A stretch of DNA of 64,000 nucleotides from Nucisporomicrobium flavum. Lineage in GTDB: Bacteria; Actinomycetota; Actinomycetes; Mycobacteriales; Micromonosporaceae. Of the stretch, positions 50,662 to 59,187 are shown piece after piece; the stretch's first letter is position 1, and each line of letters starts with the position of its first letter. The notes beneath the pieces were generated by a model. That model was given only the letters and a program-made list of their open reading frames with translations. It was not told the origin of the DNA and did no database searches. Position numbers and translations under genes: made by a program. The stretch lies in the NCBI RefSeq assembly GCF_016464385.1, contig NZ_JADMLH010000021.1, positions 82,648-146,647 of the forward strand, written 5' to 3'.

Positions 50662-51510
50662 TCACGCGCGAGAGTGGTGGGTCGCGGCAGTGCGGGCGGC
50701 CCGCACGAAGGCCGCGACGTGCCGGGACCGGCTGCCCTCCGGCCACGCCACGACCAGCGTCGCGGGCGGGGCGTCTCGCACCGCACGGTACGTCACGCCG
50801 CGGTAGGGCCGGTCCAGCGCCGACTCGCCGACCAGCGCCACCACCCGTCCCAGCGCAACGAGCTGCATGAGCTCGCCGGCGTCGCGCACCACCGGCCCGG
50901 GGCCGCGGTCGACTGCCTCCGGCCACTGCGGCATCGTCTCGCCGGCCAGATCCGCCAGACACACGCTGTCACAGGCCGCGAGCCGATGCTCCTCGGCCAG
51001 GGCGACCACCCGCCGCTCCACGCTGAGCGCCTCGCTGGCCAACCCCTGGAGGTCGTTCTGTGGATGGTGCAGCAGGCCCACGTCGGCTCGCCCGCTGCGC
51101 AGCATCGCTGCGCGTTCGCCCAGCGAGAACGCGAACTCAACCGGCAGGGCGTCCGGTTCCGACTCGTACGCGGCCAGAATCCGCGGCAGCAGACCCTCGT
51201 CGCCGCCGGGCTTCATCGCGAGTACCAGCGACCGTTGCGCAGCGCCGGCCCGACGCGATCGGCGTACTGCCGCCGAGATCGCATCCAGCGCCACGCGCGC
51301 CTCACGGAGCAGCACCTCACCCGCCTCGGTGAGGTGATTGCCGCGACTCGTGCGCTCCAGCAGCGCGACACCCATGCGATGTTCCAGCCGCCGGATCGCG
51401 CGCGACAGCGGCGGCTGCGCGATGCCGAGCCGGACCGCGGCCCGGCCGAAATGCAATTCCTCGGCGACCGCCACGAAGTACCGCAGCTCGCGGGTCTCGA
51501 CGTCGTCCAT
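50662..51510 (-). CDS. LysR-family transcriptional regulator
   Basis: 282 residues: N-terminal winged HTH (ELRYFVAVAEELHFGRAA, PPLSRAIRRLEHRMGVALLER) and the effector-binding periplasmic-fold domain. ATG 51510 opens MDDVETRELRYF; TACCGT 6 nt upstream suggests a leaderless mRNA. Divergent from the SDR gene over 70 bp, the classical LysR arrangement, so it probably controls that gene and itself. Confidence 0.93.
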   Translation of the reverse strand: MDDVETRELRYFVAVAEELHFGRAAVRLGIAQPPLSRAIRRLEHRMGVALLERTSRGNHLTEAGEVLLREARVALDAISAAVRRSRRAGAAQRSLVLAMKPGGDEGLLPRILAAYESEPDALPVEFAFSLGERAAMLRSGRADVGLLHHPQNDLQGLASEALSVERRVVALAEEHRLAACDSVCLADLAGETMPQWPEAVDRGPGPVVRDAGELMQLVALGRVVALVGESALDRPYRGVTYRAVRDAPPATLVVAWPEGSRSRHVAAFVRAARTAATHHSRA

Positions 51511-51521
51511 ACCGCAACGGT

Positions 51522-51538
51522 ATCGAGTCCCACCCGAT
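51522..51538. promoter_or_regulatory. LysR-box candidate
   Basis: ATCG-N9-CGAT inverted repeat of the T-N11-A kind, in the intergenic region between the LysR and SDR genes and overlapping the LysR -10 (51517-51522). Confidence 0.5.
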
Positions 51539-51580
51539 CGATCTTGGACGCGAGTCCTGCCGCCCTGCTCGGATAGGGGC

Positions 51581-52306
51581 ATGTCAACAACGAGGATCGC
51601 CCTGGTGACCGGGGCCAACCGGGGTATCGGCGCGGCGATCGCGCAGGGGCTGGCCGAGCGCGGCATGACCGTCATCGTCGGGGCGCGCGACGCCGCCTCC
51701 GGCGAGCAGACAGCACAGCGTCTCGGCGGCCGGGCGGTGCCGCTCGACGTGACCGATGACGGCTCGGTGCGCGACGCTGTCGCTCACGTGGAGCAGTGGT
51801 ACGGACGGCTCGACGTACTGGTCAACAATGCGGGTATCTCCGGAGGTGGCGTGGGCCAGCTCGCCGGCGACGTGGACCTGGCGGTCATGCGTACGGTGTT
51901 CGACACGAACCTGTTCGGCGTAGTTCGGCTCACCGAGGCGTTCTTGCCGCTGCTGCGCAGGGCGGACGACGCCCGCGTCATCAATGTCTCCAGCGGCACC
52001 GGGTCGCTGACCTGGCAGTCCGACCCGGGCCATGCGTTCGCCTCGACGGGGGTCGCGCTGGCCTACCCGGCGTCGAAGGCAGCGCTGAACATGCTCACCG
52101 TGCTGTACGCCAAGGCCCTGGCCGCCGACGGGATCGCGGTCAACGCCGTGGCGCCTGGCGCAACTGCCACGGACTTCACCGCCGCGCTGGGCCTGTCGTT
52201 GGAGCGCACCGCTGAGCAGGGCGCCGCGATCGCCGTACACCTGGCAACCGTGCCGGACAGCCCGACCGGCGCGTTCCTGCAGGACGACGGTCCGGTCCCG
52301 TGGTGA
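51581..52306 (+). CDS. Short-chain dehydrogenase/reductase (LysR-linked)
   Basis: 241-residue classical SDR: cofactor loop TGANRGIG at 10-17, NNAG at 82-85, catalytic Ser in NVSSGTGS and YxxxK at Tyr162/Lys166 (YPASK). The Arg after the cofactor loop suggests NADP preference. GGATAGGGG precedes the ATG. Substrate unknown; likely induced through the adjacent LysR protein. A weak AGCCCC/GGGGCT hairpin (52312-52338) follows. Confidence 0.92.
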   Translation: MSTTRIALVTGANRGIGAAIAQGLAERGMTVIVGARDAASGEQTAQRLGGRAVPLDVTDDGSVRDAVAHVEQWYGRLDVLVNNAGISGGGVGQLAGDVDLAVMRTVFDTNLFGVVRLTEAFLPLLRRADDARVINVSSGTGSLTWQSDPGHAFASTGVALAYPASKAALNMLTVLYAKALAADGIAVNAVAPGATATDFTAALGLSLERTAEQGAAIAVHLATVPDSPTGAFLQDDGPVPW

Positions 52307-52419
52307 GCCGAAGCCCCATGCCCGGCCGCGACGGGGCTCCGGCGTCCCTCGTGGCGTCATGATCGGATACCCGGATCTGCCGCGAACCAATTGCCTGGCC
52401 GCGTGAGAAGACGAAGCCA

Positions 52420-52754
52420 GTGTGGCGGGAGCGATGGGGTGGCGTGCCCCGGGGCGTCGTAGCGGCGCTGGTCGCCGAGGCGCTCGTTCTTGCCTACGGT
52501 GGCGTCGTCCAGGTGAGCCAACTGGCTGGGGCCGGCCGCCGTACCCGTGGGTGGCGGTGTACTTCGTCTCGCTTACCGTGCTGGATCCGTCAGCAGCGTG
52601 GCTGCTGCTCGATCGGCGGCGAGCCGGCCTTTATCTCGCTGCCAGCCTGCCTGTGGGCACCACCGCGTCAAGAATGGCGCAGGCGGTGATCTCCTGCTTG
52701 GCACCGGGATCCTTGGTGGCCGCATCCCGGGTGCGACCATGGATGCGGAACTGA
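52420..52754 (+). pseudogene. Frameshifted small membrane protein gene
   Basis: Two frames carry parts of one small hydrophobic protein. From the GTG at 52420, RGVVAALVAEALVLAYGGV ends in a basic nonsense stretch, while the frame that is open to 52754 carries PPYPWVAVYFVSLTVLDPSA and LDRRRAGLYLAASL with good GC3. The join is near 52530-52540. The C-terminus also looks degenerate compared with small actinobacterial membrane proteins of about 120 residues that I recognise by the LTVLDP block. Either decay or a sequencing error explains it. Confidence 0.5.
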
Positions 52755-52817
52755 GGCTGGCCCTCCAGGGGCACGGCCGTCCGGATCTGCCGCTGACCGC
52801 GTTGGGTGTGACTGTGT

Positions 52818-53213
52818 TCAGCCTTTCACGGTGGGTCCGTCGGAGCCGGTTGGGCTGTCCCGGTAACCGAGTTCGGCTGATCCCGTCGCCACCCGGACCT
52901 GGTAGCCCCAATGCCTGAGGGCCTGCACCATCTTCCCGGCGCCGGCGGGGTTGGCGGAGTGGACCTGGATGATGCCGATGTCAAACGGGCGTTCCTCGAA
53001 AGCGGCGTGCTCCAGAAGCTCGACCACCGGCCAGATCGTGTCGTCCTCGCCGAGGTCGTGGTCAAGCCAGAGCTCGTCAAGCCGTCGGTCGCGATAGCGG
53101 TTCAGCAGCGTGATCCCGTCCGCGCTCGTGCGAGCCACGTCGGCTTCGCGGCCATCGACGAACGAGCGCAGGTCGTCGATCAACACGATCCGGCCGGATT
53201 CGCTTGTGTTCAC
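52818..53213 (-). CDS. Cyclic-phosphate processing receiver (cREC) domain protein
   Basis: 131 residues from the GTG at 53213. The core IVLIDDLRSFVDGR, then DELWLDHDLGEDDTIWPVVELLE and IIQVHSANPAG matches small cREC-type receiver proteins, which are linked to modified-nucleotide or RNA-end processing systems rather than two-component signalling. The start could also be GTG 53249, immediately after the upstream stop (TGAGTG). The C-terminus is charged. Substrate unknown. Confidence 0.7.
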   Translation of the reverse strand: MNTSESGRIVLIDDLRSFVDGREADVARTSADGITLLNRYRDRRLDELWLDHDLGEDDTIWPVVELLEHAAFEERPFDIGIIQVHSANPAGAGKMVQALRHWGYQVRVATGSAELGYRDSPTGSDGPTVKG

Positions 53214-53249
53214 GTTGTGATGGTGGCTCACCCGCGCGCCGACGCACAC

Positions 53250-53582
53250 TCATTTGGCCGGGCTGCGGTCGTTAATCAATGAAACGAGTAGCTGCAGACA
53301 GTGCTCGACCCATTCCGGGGTCCCGATGCGCCACAAACACGCATTGATCTCTACCGGGTTGATCCGGCCACCGCGTTCGGTCACCCACAGCGCCGGGGCT
53401 ACGCCGACTTCCCCCACCTGGCCAAGGCGCACGGGGTCGGCGGGTTCGTGGGGACAATCCTGATCCGTATTGCTCGCCACCGCGACAGTAACCGGCGGCG
53501 CGCGTGGGCGGCAGGCGGTGACGGTGGCGACGGTCGCGGCGTGTTCGTTCGGCACCTCTTGGCTGATCGCGGCCGTGTTCAT
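53250..53582 (-). CDS. Hypothetical protein, possibly part of a broken gene
   Basis: 110 residues from the ATG at 53582; the C-terminal half, ALWVTERGGRINPVEINACL then GTPEWVEHCLQLLVSLIND, reads like a genuine conserved domain with high GC3. The frame just upstream on the same strand (GTG 53667) encodes VLRGFAVHRQDETTVLVLVD, also protein-like but in another phase, so the two may be halves of one frameshifted gene. No ribosome site before 53582. It abuts the cREC gene. Function unknown. Confidence 0.45.
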   Translation of the reverse strand: MNTAAISQEVPNEHAATVATVTACRPRAPPVTVAVASNTDQDCPHEPADPVRLGQVGEVGVAPALWVTERGGRINPVEINACLWRIGTPEWVEHCLQLLVSLINDRSPAK

Positions 53583-53860
53583 CCGGGCGGTCCGGGTCGA
53601 CCAGGACGAGCACGGTGGTCTCGTCCTGGCGGTGCACGGCGAAACCGCGTAGGACCTGGTGCCGCACGCCGTCGGTGGCTGTCGCACCGCGAGCCACCCC
53701 AGCCGGGCCGGGCCGGCATGACCGAGCCGGTGGCGTCCGGCTTGACACTGATTTCACAACGTCATTCGTTCGTGCCAGGCCGTGAAGGTCAGGGGTTCCG
53801 CGGGGCACCGGCACGGCAGATTGAGCGGCACCACATCCGCTCTCCCGAAGGATCGAACCG

Positions 53861-54541
53861 ATGCGCCCGATGCTGTTGGCCGTGCCCGCAATTGCCGCCG
53901 CCGCCGTGTTCCTCGGCGCGTGCAGCGCGCCCTCCACCGGAACGTCGTCGGCGTCCGCCACGACCACGTCGACCAGCAGCGCTCCGGCCGGTGCAGGTGC
54001 GGGCAGCGGCACCACGACCAGCAACTCGAAAACCGGCGACACGAAGAAGACTGGCGGCAAGAAGACCACGGGCACCAGGACGACGACCGCCGCGCCCGTC
54101 TGCCGGACCCGCGATCTCACCGCGGTCGTCACCTGGCAGCCGCAAGGCGACACCACCCAGACCCACCGGGGGTTGGTCACCCTCAGCAACAAGAAGAAGA
54201 ACAGCTGCACCGTCGACGGCTGGGCCGCGATCTCGCTGGTCAACGCCGCCGACGAGGTCGTGCCGGTCAACACCAGCCAGGTGAACCAGCCCGGCAAACC
54301 CGTCAAGATCACGTTGAAGCCGGGCGCAAGCGCCTGGGCCGGCATCAAGTGGACCGCCTGCGACAAGAGCGACTCGTCGTGCGGTGCCGGCAACACCCTG
54401 CGCTTCAACCTCGAAGCCTCCACCGACGGGGACGTCGCCCAACTGGAGGGCTTCCCCAGGCCGGAGGACAGCAACATCACCATGAAGCGCCTGCAGATCG
54501 GCTCACTCCAGCCGAGCAACCAGGGCGTCGTCGCCTGGTAA
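53861..54541 (+). CDS. DUF4232-type exported lipoprotein
   Basis: 226 residues: signal peptide with lipobox FLGAC (lipidated Cys21), a Ser/Thr/Gly/Lys-rich disordered linker to about residue 78, then a DUF4232-like domain (LTAVVTWQPQGDTTQTHRGL, NSCTVDGWAAISLVN, WTACDKSDSSC, RPEDSNITMK) with paired cysteines. AAGGA lies 8 nt before the ATG. It has no operon partner. Likely on the outer membrane face; function unknown. Confidence 0.85.
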   Translation: MRPMLLAVPAIAAAAVFLGACSAPSTGTSSASATTTSTSSAPAGAGAGSGTTTSNSKTGDTKKTGGKKTTGTRTTTAAPVCRTRDLTAVVTWQPQGDTTQTHRGLVTLSNKKKNSCTVDGWAAISLVNAADEVVPVNTSQVNQPGKPVKITLKPGASAWAGIKWTACDKSDSSCGAGNTLRFNLEASTDGDVAQLEGFPRPEDSNITMKRLQIGSLQPSNQGVVAW

Positions 54542-54615
54542 CGGCCGATGCCGGCCTGAAGTACTGCGTTGCCGCCTCGGTGAGGTCCGCGCTTACACCT
54601 CAGACCTGGAGCTGC

Positions 54616-55151
54616 TCACTCGATGCGATCCGCGCTGCTTGCCTGCCATACCACCAGCCGCTCAGTGCGCAGCGCCGCGACTTCGGCGGAAGTGAGATGC
54701 AGTCCAGTGGCTTCGAGTCCCCTCTGGCCGGCAATGTATCGATCCCCGCGCGGTGGCGGCCACTCGCCGCCATCCGGAGCGGGCCAGTGGTCTACCTGCC
54801 AGTTCGCCGAGGGCCCGGCCGCCGATTGCTACGCCCGGGGCCGGGCCTGCGCGGTCGCGACGGCTGATCGGCCGGGCCGTCGACGGCGCCGGGGCTGGAG
54901 AACGACACGGAAGGCGCCGCAGGCCGGGAAGACGCAGGTGGCGGCCACTGCGATGCCGTTATCTGCGCTCCGGTGACGGGTGGCGTGGGCGAGATCTGGT
55001 CGAGCAAGCGCTGCGCCACAGAGGCGTCGATCTCGAGGTCAACGCTGATACGAACATCGGCGGCGGTCGCCAGGTCCACGACGTCGTCGCTGGTGAACGC
55101 ATCAGCTCCGAGAGTGCTCAGCCGCCGCGCGAACTCCTGCATGTCAATCAT
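54616..55151 (-). pseudogene. Hypothetical protein gene with apparent frameshift
   Basis: From the ATG at 55151 (GAGG at 6 nt) the frame encodes MQEFARRLSTLGADAFTSDD and DLATAADVRISVDLEIDASV, then Pro/Ser-rich sequence, and stops at 54792. A second frame, open from 54828 to the stop at 54616 and lacking any start codon, continues in protein-like style: WQVDHWPAPDGGEWPPPRGD, then AALRTERLVVWQASSADRIE. Joining them needs one frameshift between about 54792 and 54828. A third frame near 54860-54970 (GIAVAATCVFPACGAFRVVL) is also protein-like, so the true structure may differ. Function unknown. Confidence 0.45.
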
Positions 55152-55668
55152 CCGCAGCCTCATCCTCACGTTGCTATTGATCCACCGTAACCCCGGCCTC
55201 GGTCGGCGGTCCCGCCACCACCGCCCGGACTTGCAACCGCCGATAACGATGCCAGCTGCTCGGCGGTCCACACCCTTCGGCGAGCCGATCGCGCACGGGG
55301 GCAGGCAGCATCACACATTGGGCGGCCCATGCCGGCCCGCGAAGGCGCGGAGATGCGGAATTGAGCGCCCGACGCCGCCGGTAACGAACGGCAGCAGCCA
55401 CCGATGAGAGGTGCCGGCCAGGACTGATCTCAGCCGGTCAGCGGTGGCGGTACGTGAGACGCTGAGCCAAACGCGGCCCGCGGGTCTCCCGGGGAGTGAG
55501 CGGCGGGCCGGGCGGAGGTGGCTAGGGCAGTTTGGCGGCGATCCGGGCCGGCGGCGATCCGGGCCGGCGGCGGGCGGGGCCGGCGGCGGGCGGGGCCCGG
55601 GCTCGGGCCGATCACCGCGACTATCTGGTCGCCTAACGGCACGCCCCGCCAGCTCAGCTCAGTTCAGC
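55152..55668. other. Intergenic region without supported gene
   Basis: 517 bp. No open frame on either strand has both a plausible start and protein-like composition. It contains GC-rich direct repeats (GGCGATCCGGGCC and CGGCGGGCGGGGCC types, about 55535-55605) and the pentanucleotide tract at its right end. Confidence 0.6.
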
Positions 55669-55679
55669 TCAGTTCAGTA
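55650..55679. repeat. Pentanucleotide CAGYT tract
   Basis: Six consecutive CAGCT/CAGTT units across the 3' end of the LAL regulator gene, whose stop codon (55669-55671) lies inside the tract. Copy-number change would alter the last codons of that gene. Confidence 0.8.
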
Positions 55680-58518
55680 GGCCCAGCCGATGGGCGACAG
55701 CCGCCGCCTCCCCCCTGCTTGTCACGGCCAGCTTCGCGATGATGCGGGAGACGTGCACGCTTGCCGTTTTCGGGGAGATGTACAGCTGCTCCGCGATCCG
55801 GCTGTTGCTGTGCCCTTCCGCGACCAGCCGCAGCACCTCACGCTCGCGGTCGGTGAGTATGTCTGCTCCCGCGGGAGCCGGGTGGGTCGCCGAGCGTAGT
55901 CCGAGGCGCCGCGCCAGCGTGTCGGCCTGGGTCACGAGGGGTGTGGCGCCCAGGGCTGCCGCTGTTGCGGTTGCCTCCTCGATCGCTTCGGCGGCGGCCG
56001 TACGGTTGCCCGCGGCCGCTTCCGCCGTGGCGAGGCCCAGCGCGGCCACGGCGAGTGGGTAGCGCTGGCCGTCGGTGTGCCAGGCCGCCAGTGCCTCGCG
56101 CCAGGGTTCGGGGCTGTCGCCGAGGGTGGCGCGCACCTGGGCGGCGTACGCGCGGTCGACGGGGTGGCGCTGGGGCATGATCGCGGCGATCCGGGCCACG
56201 CCTTCGCGGACGTCGGGTGCCTCGACCGCCGCGGCCGCTGCCAGGAGGGGCCAGCGGTAACGGGCGCGGTCCGGTTCGGTCGGTTCCGCGATGGCGAGGC
56301 GGGCGGCGGCCGTCGCAGCCGCTTCGTCGCCCGAGCACTGGGCTTCGCGGATGCGCAGCTCCAGCAGGGAGAGCCGGTGCTCGCGGTGCAGGTACGGCCG
56401 CCCGAGGTACGCCACCGCCCGTTGCACCAGCGGCTGCGCCCCCTCGTGGCCGCGGGCCAGGCGCAGGTGCGCGCGGAGCCGGAGCCAGGGCAGGGCCAGC
56501 GTGCCGGGCGGGTCGAGCCGGGCAGCTTCCTCGAGCCGGGCGTCCGCCTCGTCCCAGCGGCCCAGCGCCATCAGCGCCTCCGCGTGGTTGGCCAGCAGGA
56601 ACACGCCGGTGGTGCGGCTGACCCCGACGCGGTCCGCGTACGGGACTCCCTCGGCGGCGGCCGCCGCGGATTCCTCGTACCGGCCGAGCTCGAACAGGGA
56701 GTCCGACACGTTGACGAGCGCACGGGCCAGGTTGGGCAGGTCGCCGGTCTCCCGGGCGCGGGCGGCGGCCTGCTGCATCGACGGCAGCGCTTCCTCCGCG
56801 GAGATGCGCCCTCCGCAGACGCGGCCGTACGTGATGGTCGCGGACACCTCGGTGGCGACGTCGCCGGTCTCGGCCGCGGCCGCCATCACCTCGGTGGCGA
56901 CCTGGGCGGCGAGGTCGTCGTCGACGCCGCCGAACTGGTAGGCGACGTCGGCCATCAGCACCGTGCGCTCCGGGGACGGCGGGGCGGCCAGCAGCAGCCG
57001 ATACGCCTCCCGGGACTCGGCCGCGCCATCGCTCGTGCCTGCGGTGTAGAGCAGTTTGGCGCGGCGTACCAGCAGGCGGGCGGCCCGCAGCGGCTTCGCT
57101 TCCGGGTCGAGATCGGCCAGCGCGGCCTTCGTCAGCTTGAGGGCCCGCTGGTGGTCACCGGCCGCGATGGCCGCGAGCGCGCTCTCCTCGAGCAGGTCGA
57201 GGTGGCCGGCGCCGAGCAGCTCCGCGGCGTCGTCGACGACCTCCCACAGCTCGAGGACCCGCTGCAGCAGGCTGGACTGTTCCGCGTACGCATACCGTTC
57301 GGCGGCGGCGCTCGCCGCGAGCCGCGCGGCGGTGAGAGCCCGCGGGTAGTCGTGCGCGGCGTGCCAGTGGTGGGCGATCTCCGCGGGCGCGCGGCCCATC
57401 GCGACGAGGTGCGGCTCGGCCTCCACCGCCTGCGCGTACCGTGCGTGCAGCCGGGCGTGCTCCCCGGGCAGCAGGTCATCGTGCACGGCCTCCCGCACGA
57501 GCGCGTGCCGGAACTCGTACCCGCCGTCGGCGTCGACCACGATCAGCTGGGCCGCGACGACGACACGCAGCGCCGACTCCAGCTCGGCCTCGTCGATGCC
57601 CGCGACCCGGCTGAGCAGGTCGTGACCGAACGTCGTGCCGCCGACCGCCGCCACCCGCAGCACCCGCTGCGCCTGCTCCGGCAGCATGTCGACCCGGGTC
57701 AGCAGCAGGTCGCGCAGACTGTGCGGGATGTCGCAGCACTGCGGGTCGCCGGCCGCCGCGAACTGCTCGATGAAGAAGGGGTTTCCCTGCGCCCGCTCGT
57801 GGATGGTGTCGACCACGGCCGGCTCCGGCTCGGCGCCGAGCAGGTGGGTGAGCATCTCCGCGGTGCCGTCCCGCTCCAGCCGGTCCAGCTCGGTGCGCTG
57901 CACGCCACGCACGCGATCGAGCTCGGCCAGGAACGGTCGCAGCGGATGTCCGCGGTGCAGCTCGTCGGTGCGGTACGTGGCCAGCAAAAGCACGTGCGGC
58001 AGCCGGGCGGAGCGCACCAGGAAGCCGATCAGGTCCCGGGTGGAACGGTCGGCCCAGTGCAGGTCCTCCAGCACCAGCACGAGCGGCTGCCGCTCCGACA
58101 CCCGCGCGAACAGCGCCGCGACGAGCTCGAACAGGTAGCCCCGCCGGGTCTCCACGGTGGCCTCGGCCGGCCCCAGCTCGGGCAGGAGGCGGGCGAAGTC
58201 GTGCTCCCGCCCCTCGAGGACGGAGGTGCCGTCGGCGTGCACGAGCTCGCGCAGCGCCGCCGCGAAGGGCGCGAAGGGCAGGCCTTCCTCGCCCAGCTCG
58301 AGGCACTGCCCGGTGAGCACGCGCGCGCCGTCGGCGAGCGCCGTACGGCAGAACTCCTCCACCAGCCGCGTCTTGCCGACGCCCGCTTCCCCGCCGACCA
58401 GGACGGCCGACGGCTCGGCGCTGCGGGTCCGCTTGAGCGCGTCGCGCAACGCGGCGAGGTCGGCCTCCCTGCCGACCAGGACGTCGCTGCTGGCGTGCGC
58501 GGTCACGCCGTCGAGCAT
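55669..58518 (-). CDS. LAL-type LuxR-family transcriptional regulator with AAA ATPase domain
   Basis: 949 residues. AAA_16-type ATPase with Walker A GGEAGVGKT at 42-50 and Walker B LVLVLEDLHWAD, a long helical TPR-like middle part (about 350-870), and a C-terminal LuxR HTH at about 885-945 (LTDREREVLRLVAEGHSNSR, SVHVSRIIAKL). Such large ATP-binding regulators of the LuxR family often control secondary metabolism or sugar use; no cluster is adjacent here. ATG 58518 is the likely start, GTG four codons later an alternative. Regulated possibly through the 16-bp repeat array upstream. Confidence 0.92.
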   Translation of the reverse strand: MLDGVTAHASSDVLVGREADLAALRDALKRTRSAEPSAVLVGGEAGVGKTRLVEEFCRTALADGARVLTGQCLELGEEGLPFAPFAAALRELVHADGTSVLEGREHDFARLLPELGPAEATVETRRGYLFELVAALFARVSERQPLVLVLEDLHWADRSTRDLIGFLVRSARLPHVLLLATYRTDELHRGHPLRPFLAELDRVRGVQRTELDRLERDGTAEMLTHLLGAEPEPAVVDTIHERAQGNPFFIEQFAAAGDPQCCDIPHSLRDLLLTRVDMLPEQAQRVLRVAAVGGTTFGHDLLSRVAGIDEAELESALRVVVAAQLIVVDADGGYEFRHALVREAVHDDLLPGEHARLHARYAQAVEAEPHLVAMGRAPAEIAHHWHAAHDYPRALTAARLAASAAAERYAYAEQSSLLQRVLELWEVVDDAAELLGAGHLDLLEESALAAIAAGDHQRALKLTKAALADLDPEAKPLRAARLLVRRAKLLYTAGTSDGAAESREAYRLLLAAPPSPERTVLMADVAYQFGGVDDDLAAQVATEVMAAAAETGDVATEVSATITYGRVCGGRISAEEALPSMQQAAARARETGDLPNLARALVNVSDSLFELGRYEESAAAAAEGVPYADRVGVSRTTGVFLLANHAEALMALGRWDEADARLEEAARLDPPGTLALPWLRLRAHLRLARGHEGAQPLVQRAVAYLGRPYLHREHRLSLLELRIREAQCSGDEAAATAAARLAIAEPTEPDRARYRWPLLAAAAAVEAPDVREGVARIAAIMPQRHPVDRAYAAQVRATLGDSPEPWREALAAWHTDGQRYPLAVAALGLATAEAAAGNRTAAAEAIEEATATAAALGATPLVTQADTLARRLGLRSATHPAPAGADILTDREREVLRLVAEGHSNSRIAEQLYISPKTASVHVSRIIAKLAVTSRGEAAAVAHRLGLLN

Positions 58519-58740
58519 GCCATGCAACCCCGCTCCCGCGCCGGGCCCGAAAGGTGCGATCACCACCAAACCTCCCCACGAATGCGAAGACGACCGAAGG
58601 GCCCGCGATCCCCCGTCGGCTCGCGGACCCGCCCCGGCCGTATCCGGCAGCACCGCCACCCAGCGACGCGGCCGGCCGCCAACACCGCCAGCCAGCGACA
58701 CCGCCAGAAGGCGGCACGGTCAGCCAGCAACGCCGCCAGC

Positions 58741-58852
58741 CGGTACAGCTGTCAGCCGGTACAGCTGTCAGCCGGTACAGCTGTCAGCCGGTACAGCTGT
58801 CAGCCGGTACAGCTGTCAGCCGGTACAGCTGTCAGCCGGTCAAGCTGTCAGG
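58741..58852. repeat. Seven 16-bp tandem repeats with internal palindrome
   Basis: Six identical units CGGTACAGCTGTCAGC from 58741 and a seventh imperfect one to 58852. Each unit contains the 8-bp palindrome ACAGCTGT. The period is not a multiple of three, so the array is non-coding, except that the stop codon of the 60-residue gene (58848-58850) lies in the last unit. It sits 220 bp upstream of the LAL regulator start, on whose strand it is upstream. There are no spacers, so it is not a CRISPR. Confidence 0.95.
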
Positions 58853-59030
58853 AAGCGGCCGGGGCGCGCACCGGGCGCGGCCGGTGGGCCGGGCGGCCCC
58901 ACCAGCCCTGCCGGTGCCGGCCGGCGGAGGCCTCGCGGGCGATGCGGCTTTCGGTCGCCGTCCGGTGCAGCTCGGCGGCGCGCTGGTGGTACTGGTCGAG
59001 GTGGAATCCGGGGTCCTGGAACGGGAACAT
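58848..59030 (-). CDS. Small basic protein (60 residues), unknown function
   Basis: 60 residues, MFPFQDPGFHLDQYHQRAAE at the N-terminus then a charged helix (LHRTATESRIAREAS) and an Arg/Pro-rich tail. AAGGAG lies 6 nt before the ATG at 59030. I recognise similar short proteins, with the same opening, from actinobacteria. The gene stops inside the 16-bp repeat array, so its C-terminus may have been altered by repeat expansion. On the same strand upstream of the LAL regulator. Confidence 0.7.
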   Translation of the reverse strand: MFPFQDPGFHLDQYHQRAAELHRTATESRIAREASAGRHRQGWWGRPAHRPRPVRAPAAS

Positions 59031-59174
59031 CGGGGTCTCCTTGCTGGTCGTTCTCCGATGTCCTCGACTCTTCGCGGGAAGGCCCCGGCGCCGCATGGGG
59101 AAGGTGCCGCATTTCCCGGCCGGGCTGCGCCTTACCTTGAGGGTCCTGGCCACGTAAGGCAGTGCGCCGACCCT

Positions 59175-59180
59175 TACACT
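59175..59180 (+). promoter_or_regulatory. Putative -10 element of the DUF4191 gene
   Basis: TACACT, 7 nt before the ATG at 59188, no Shine-Dalgarno between. Confidence 0.6.
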
Positions 59181-59187
59181 TCCGGGT

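Noticed and set aside
55535..55605. GC-rich hairpins near the LAL gene end as a terminator
   Set aside because: Direct repeats rather than clear inverted repeats, and no U-tract; no defined stem could be drawn.
58741..58852. CRISPR array
   Set aside because: Units are directly adjacent with no spacers, only 16 bp long, and no cas genes are in the window.
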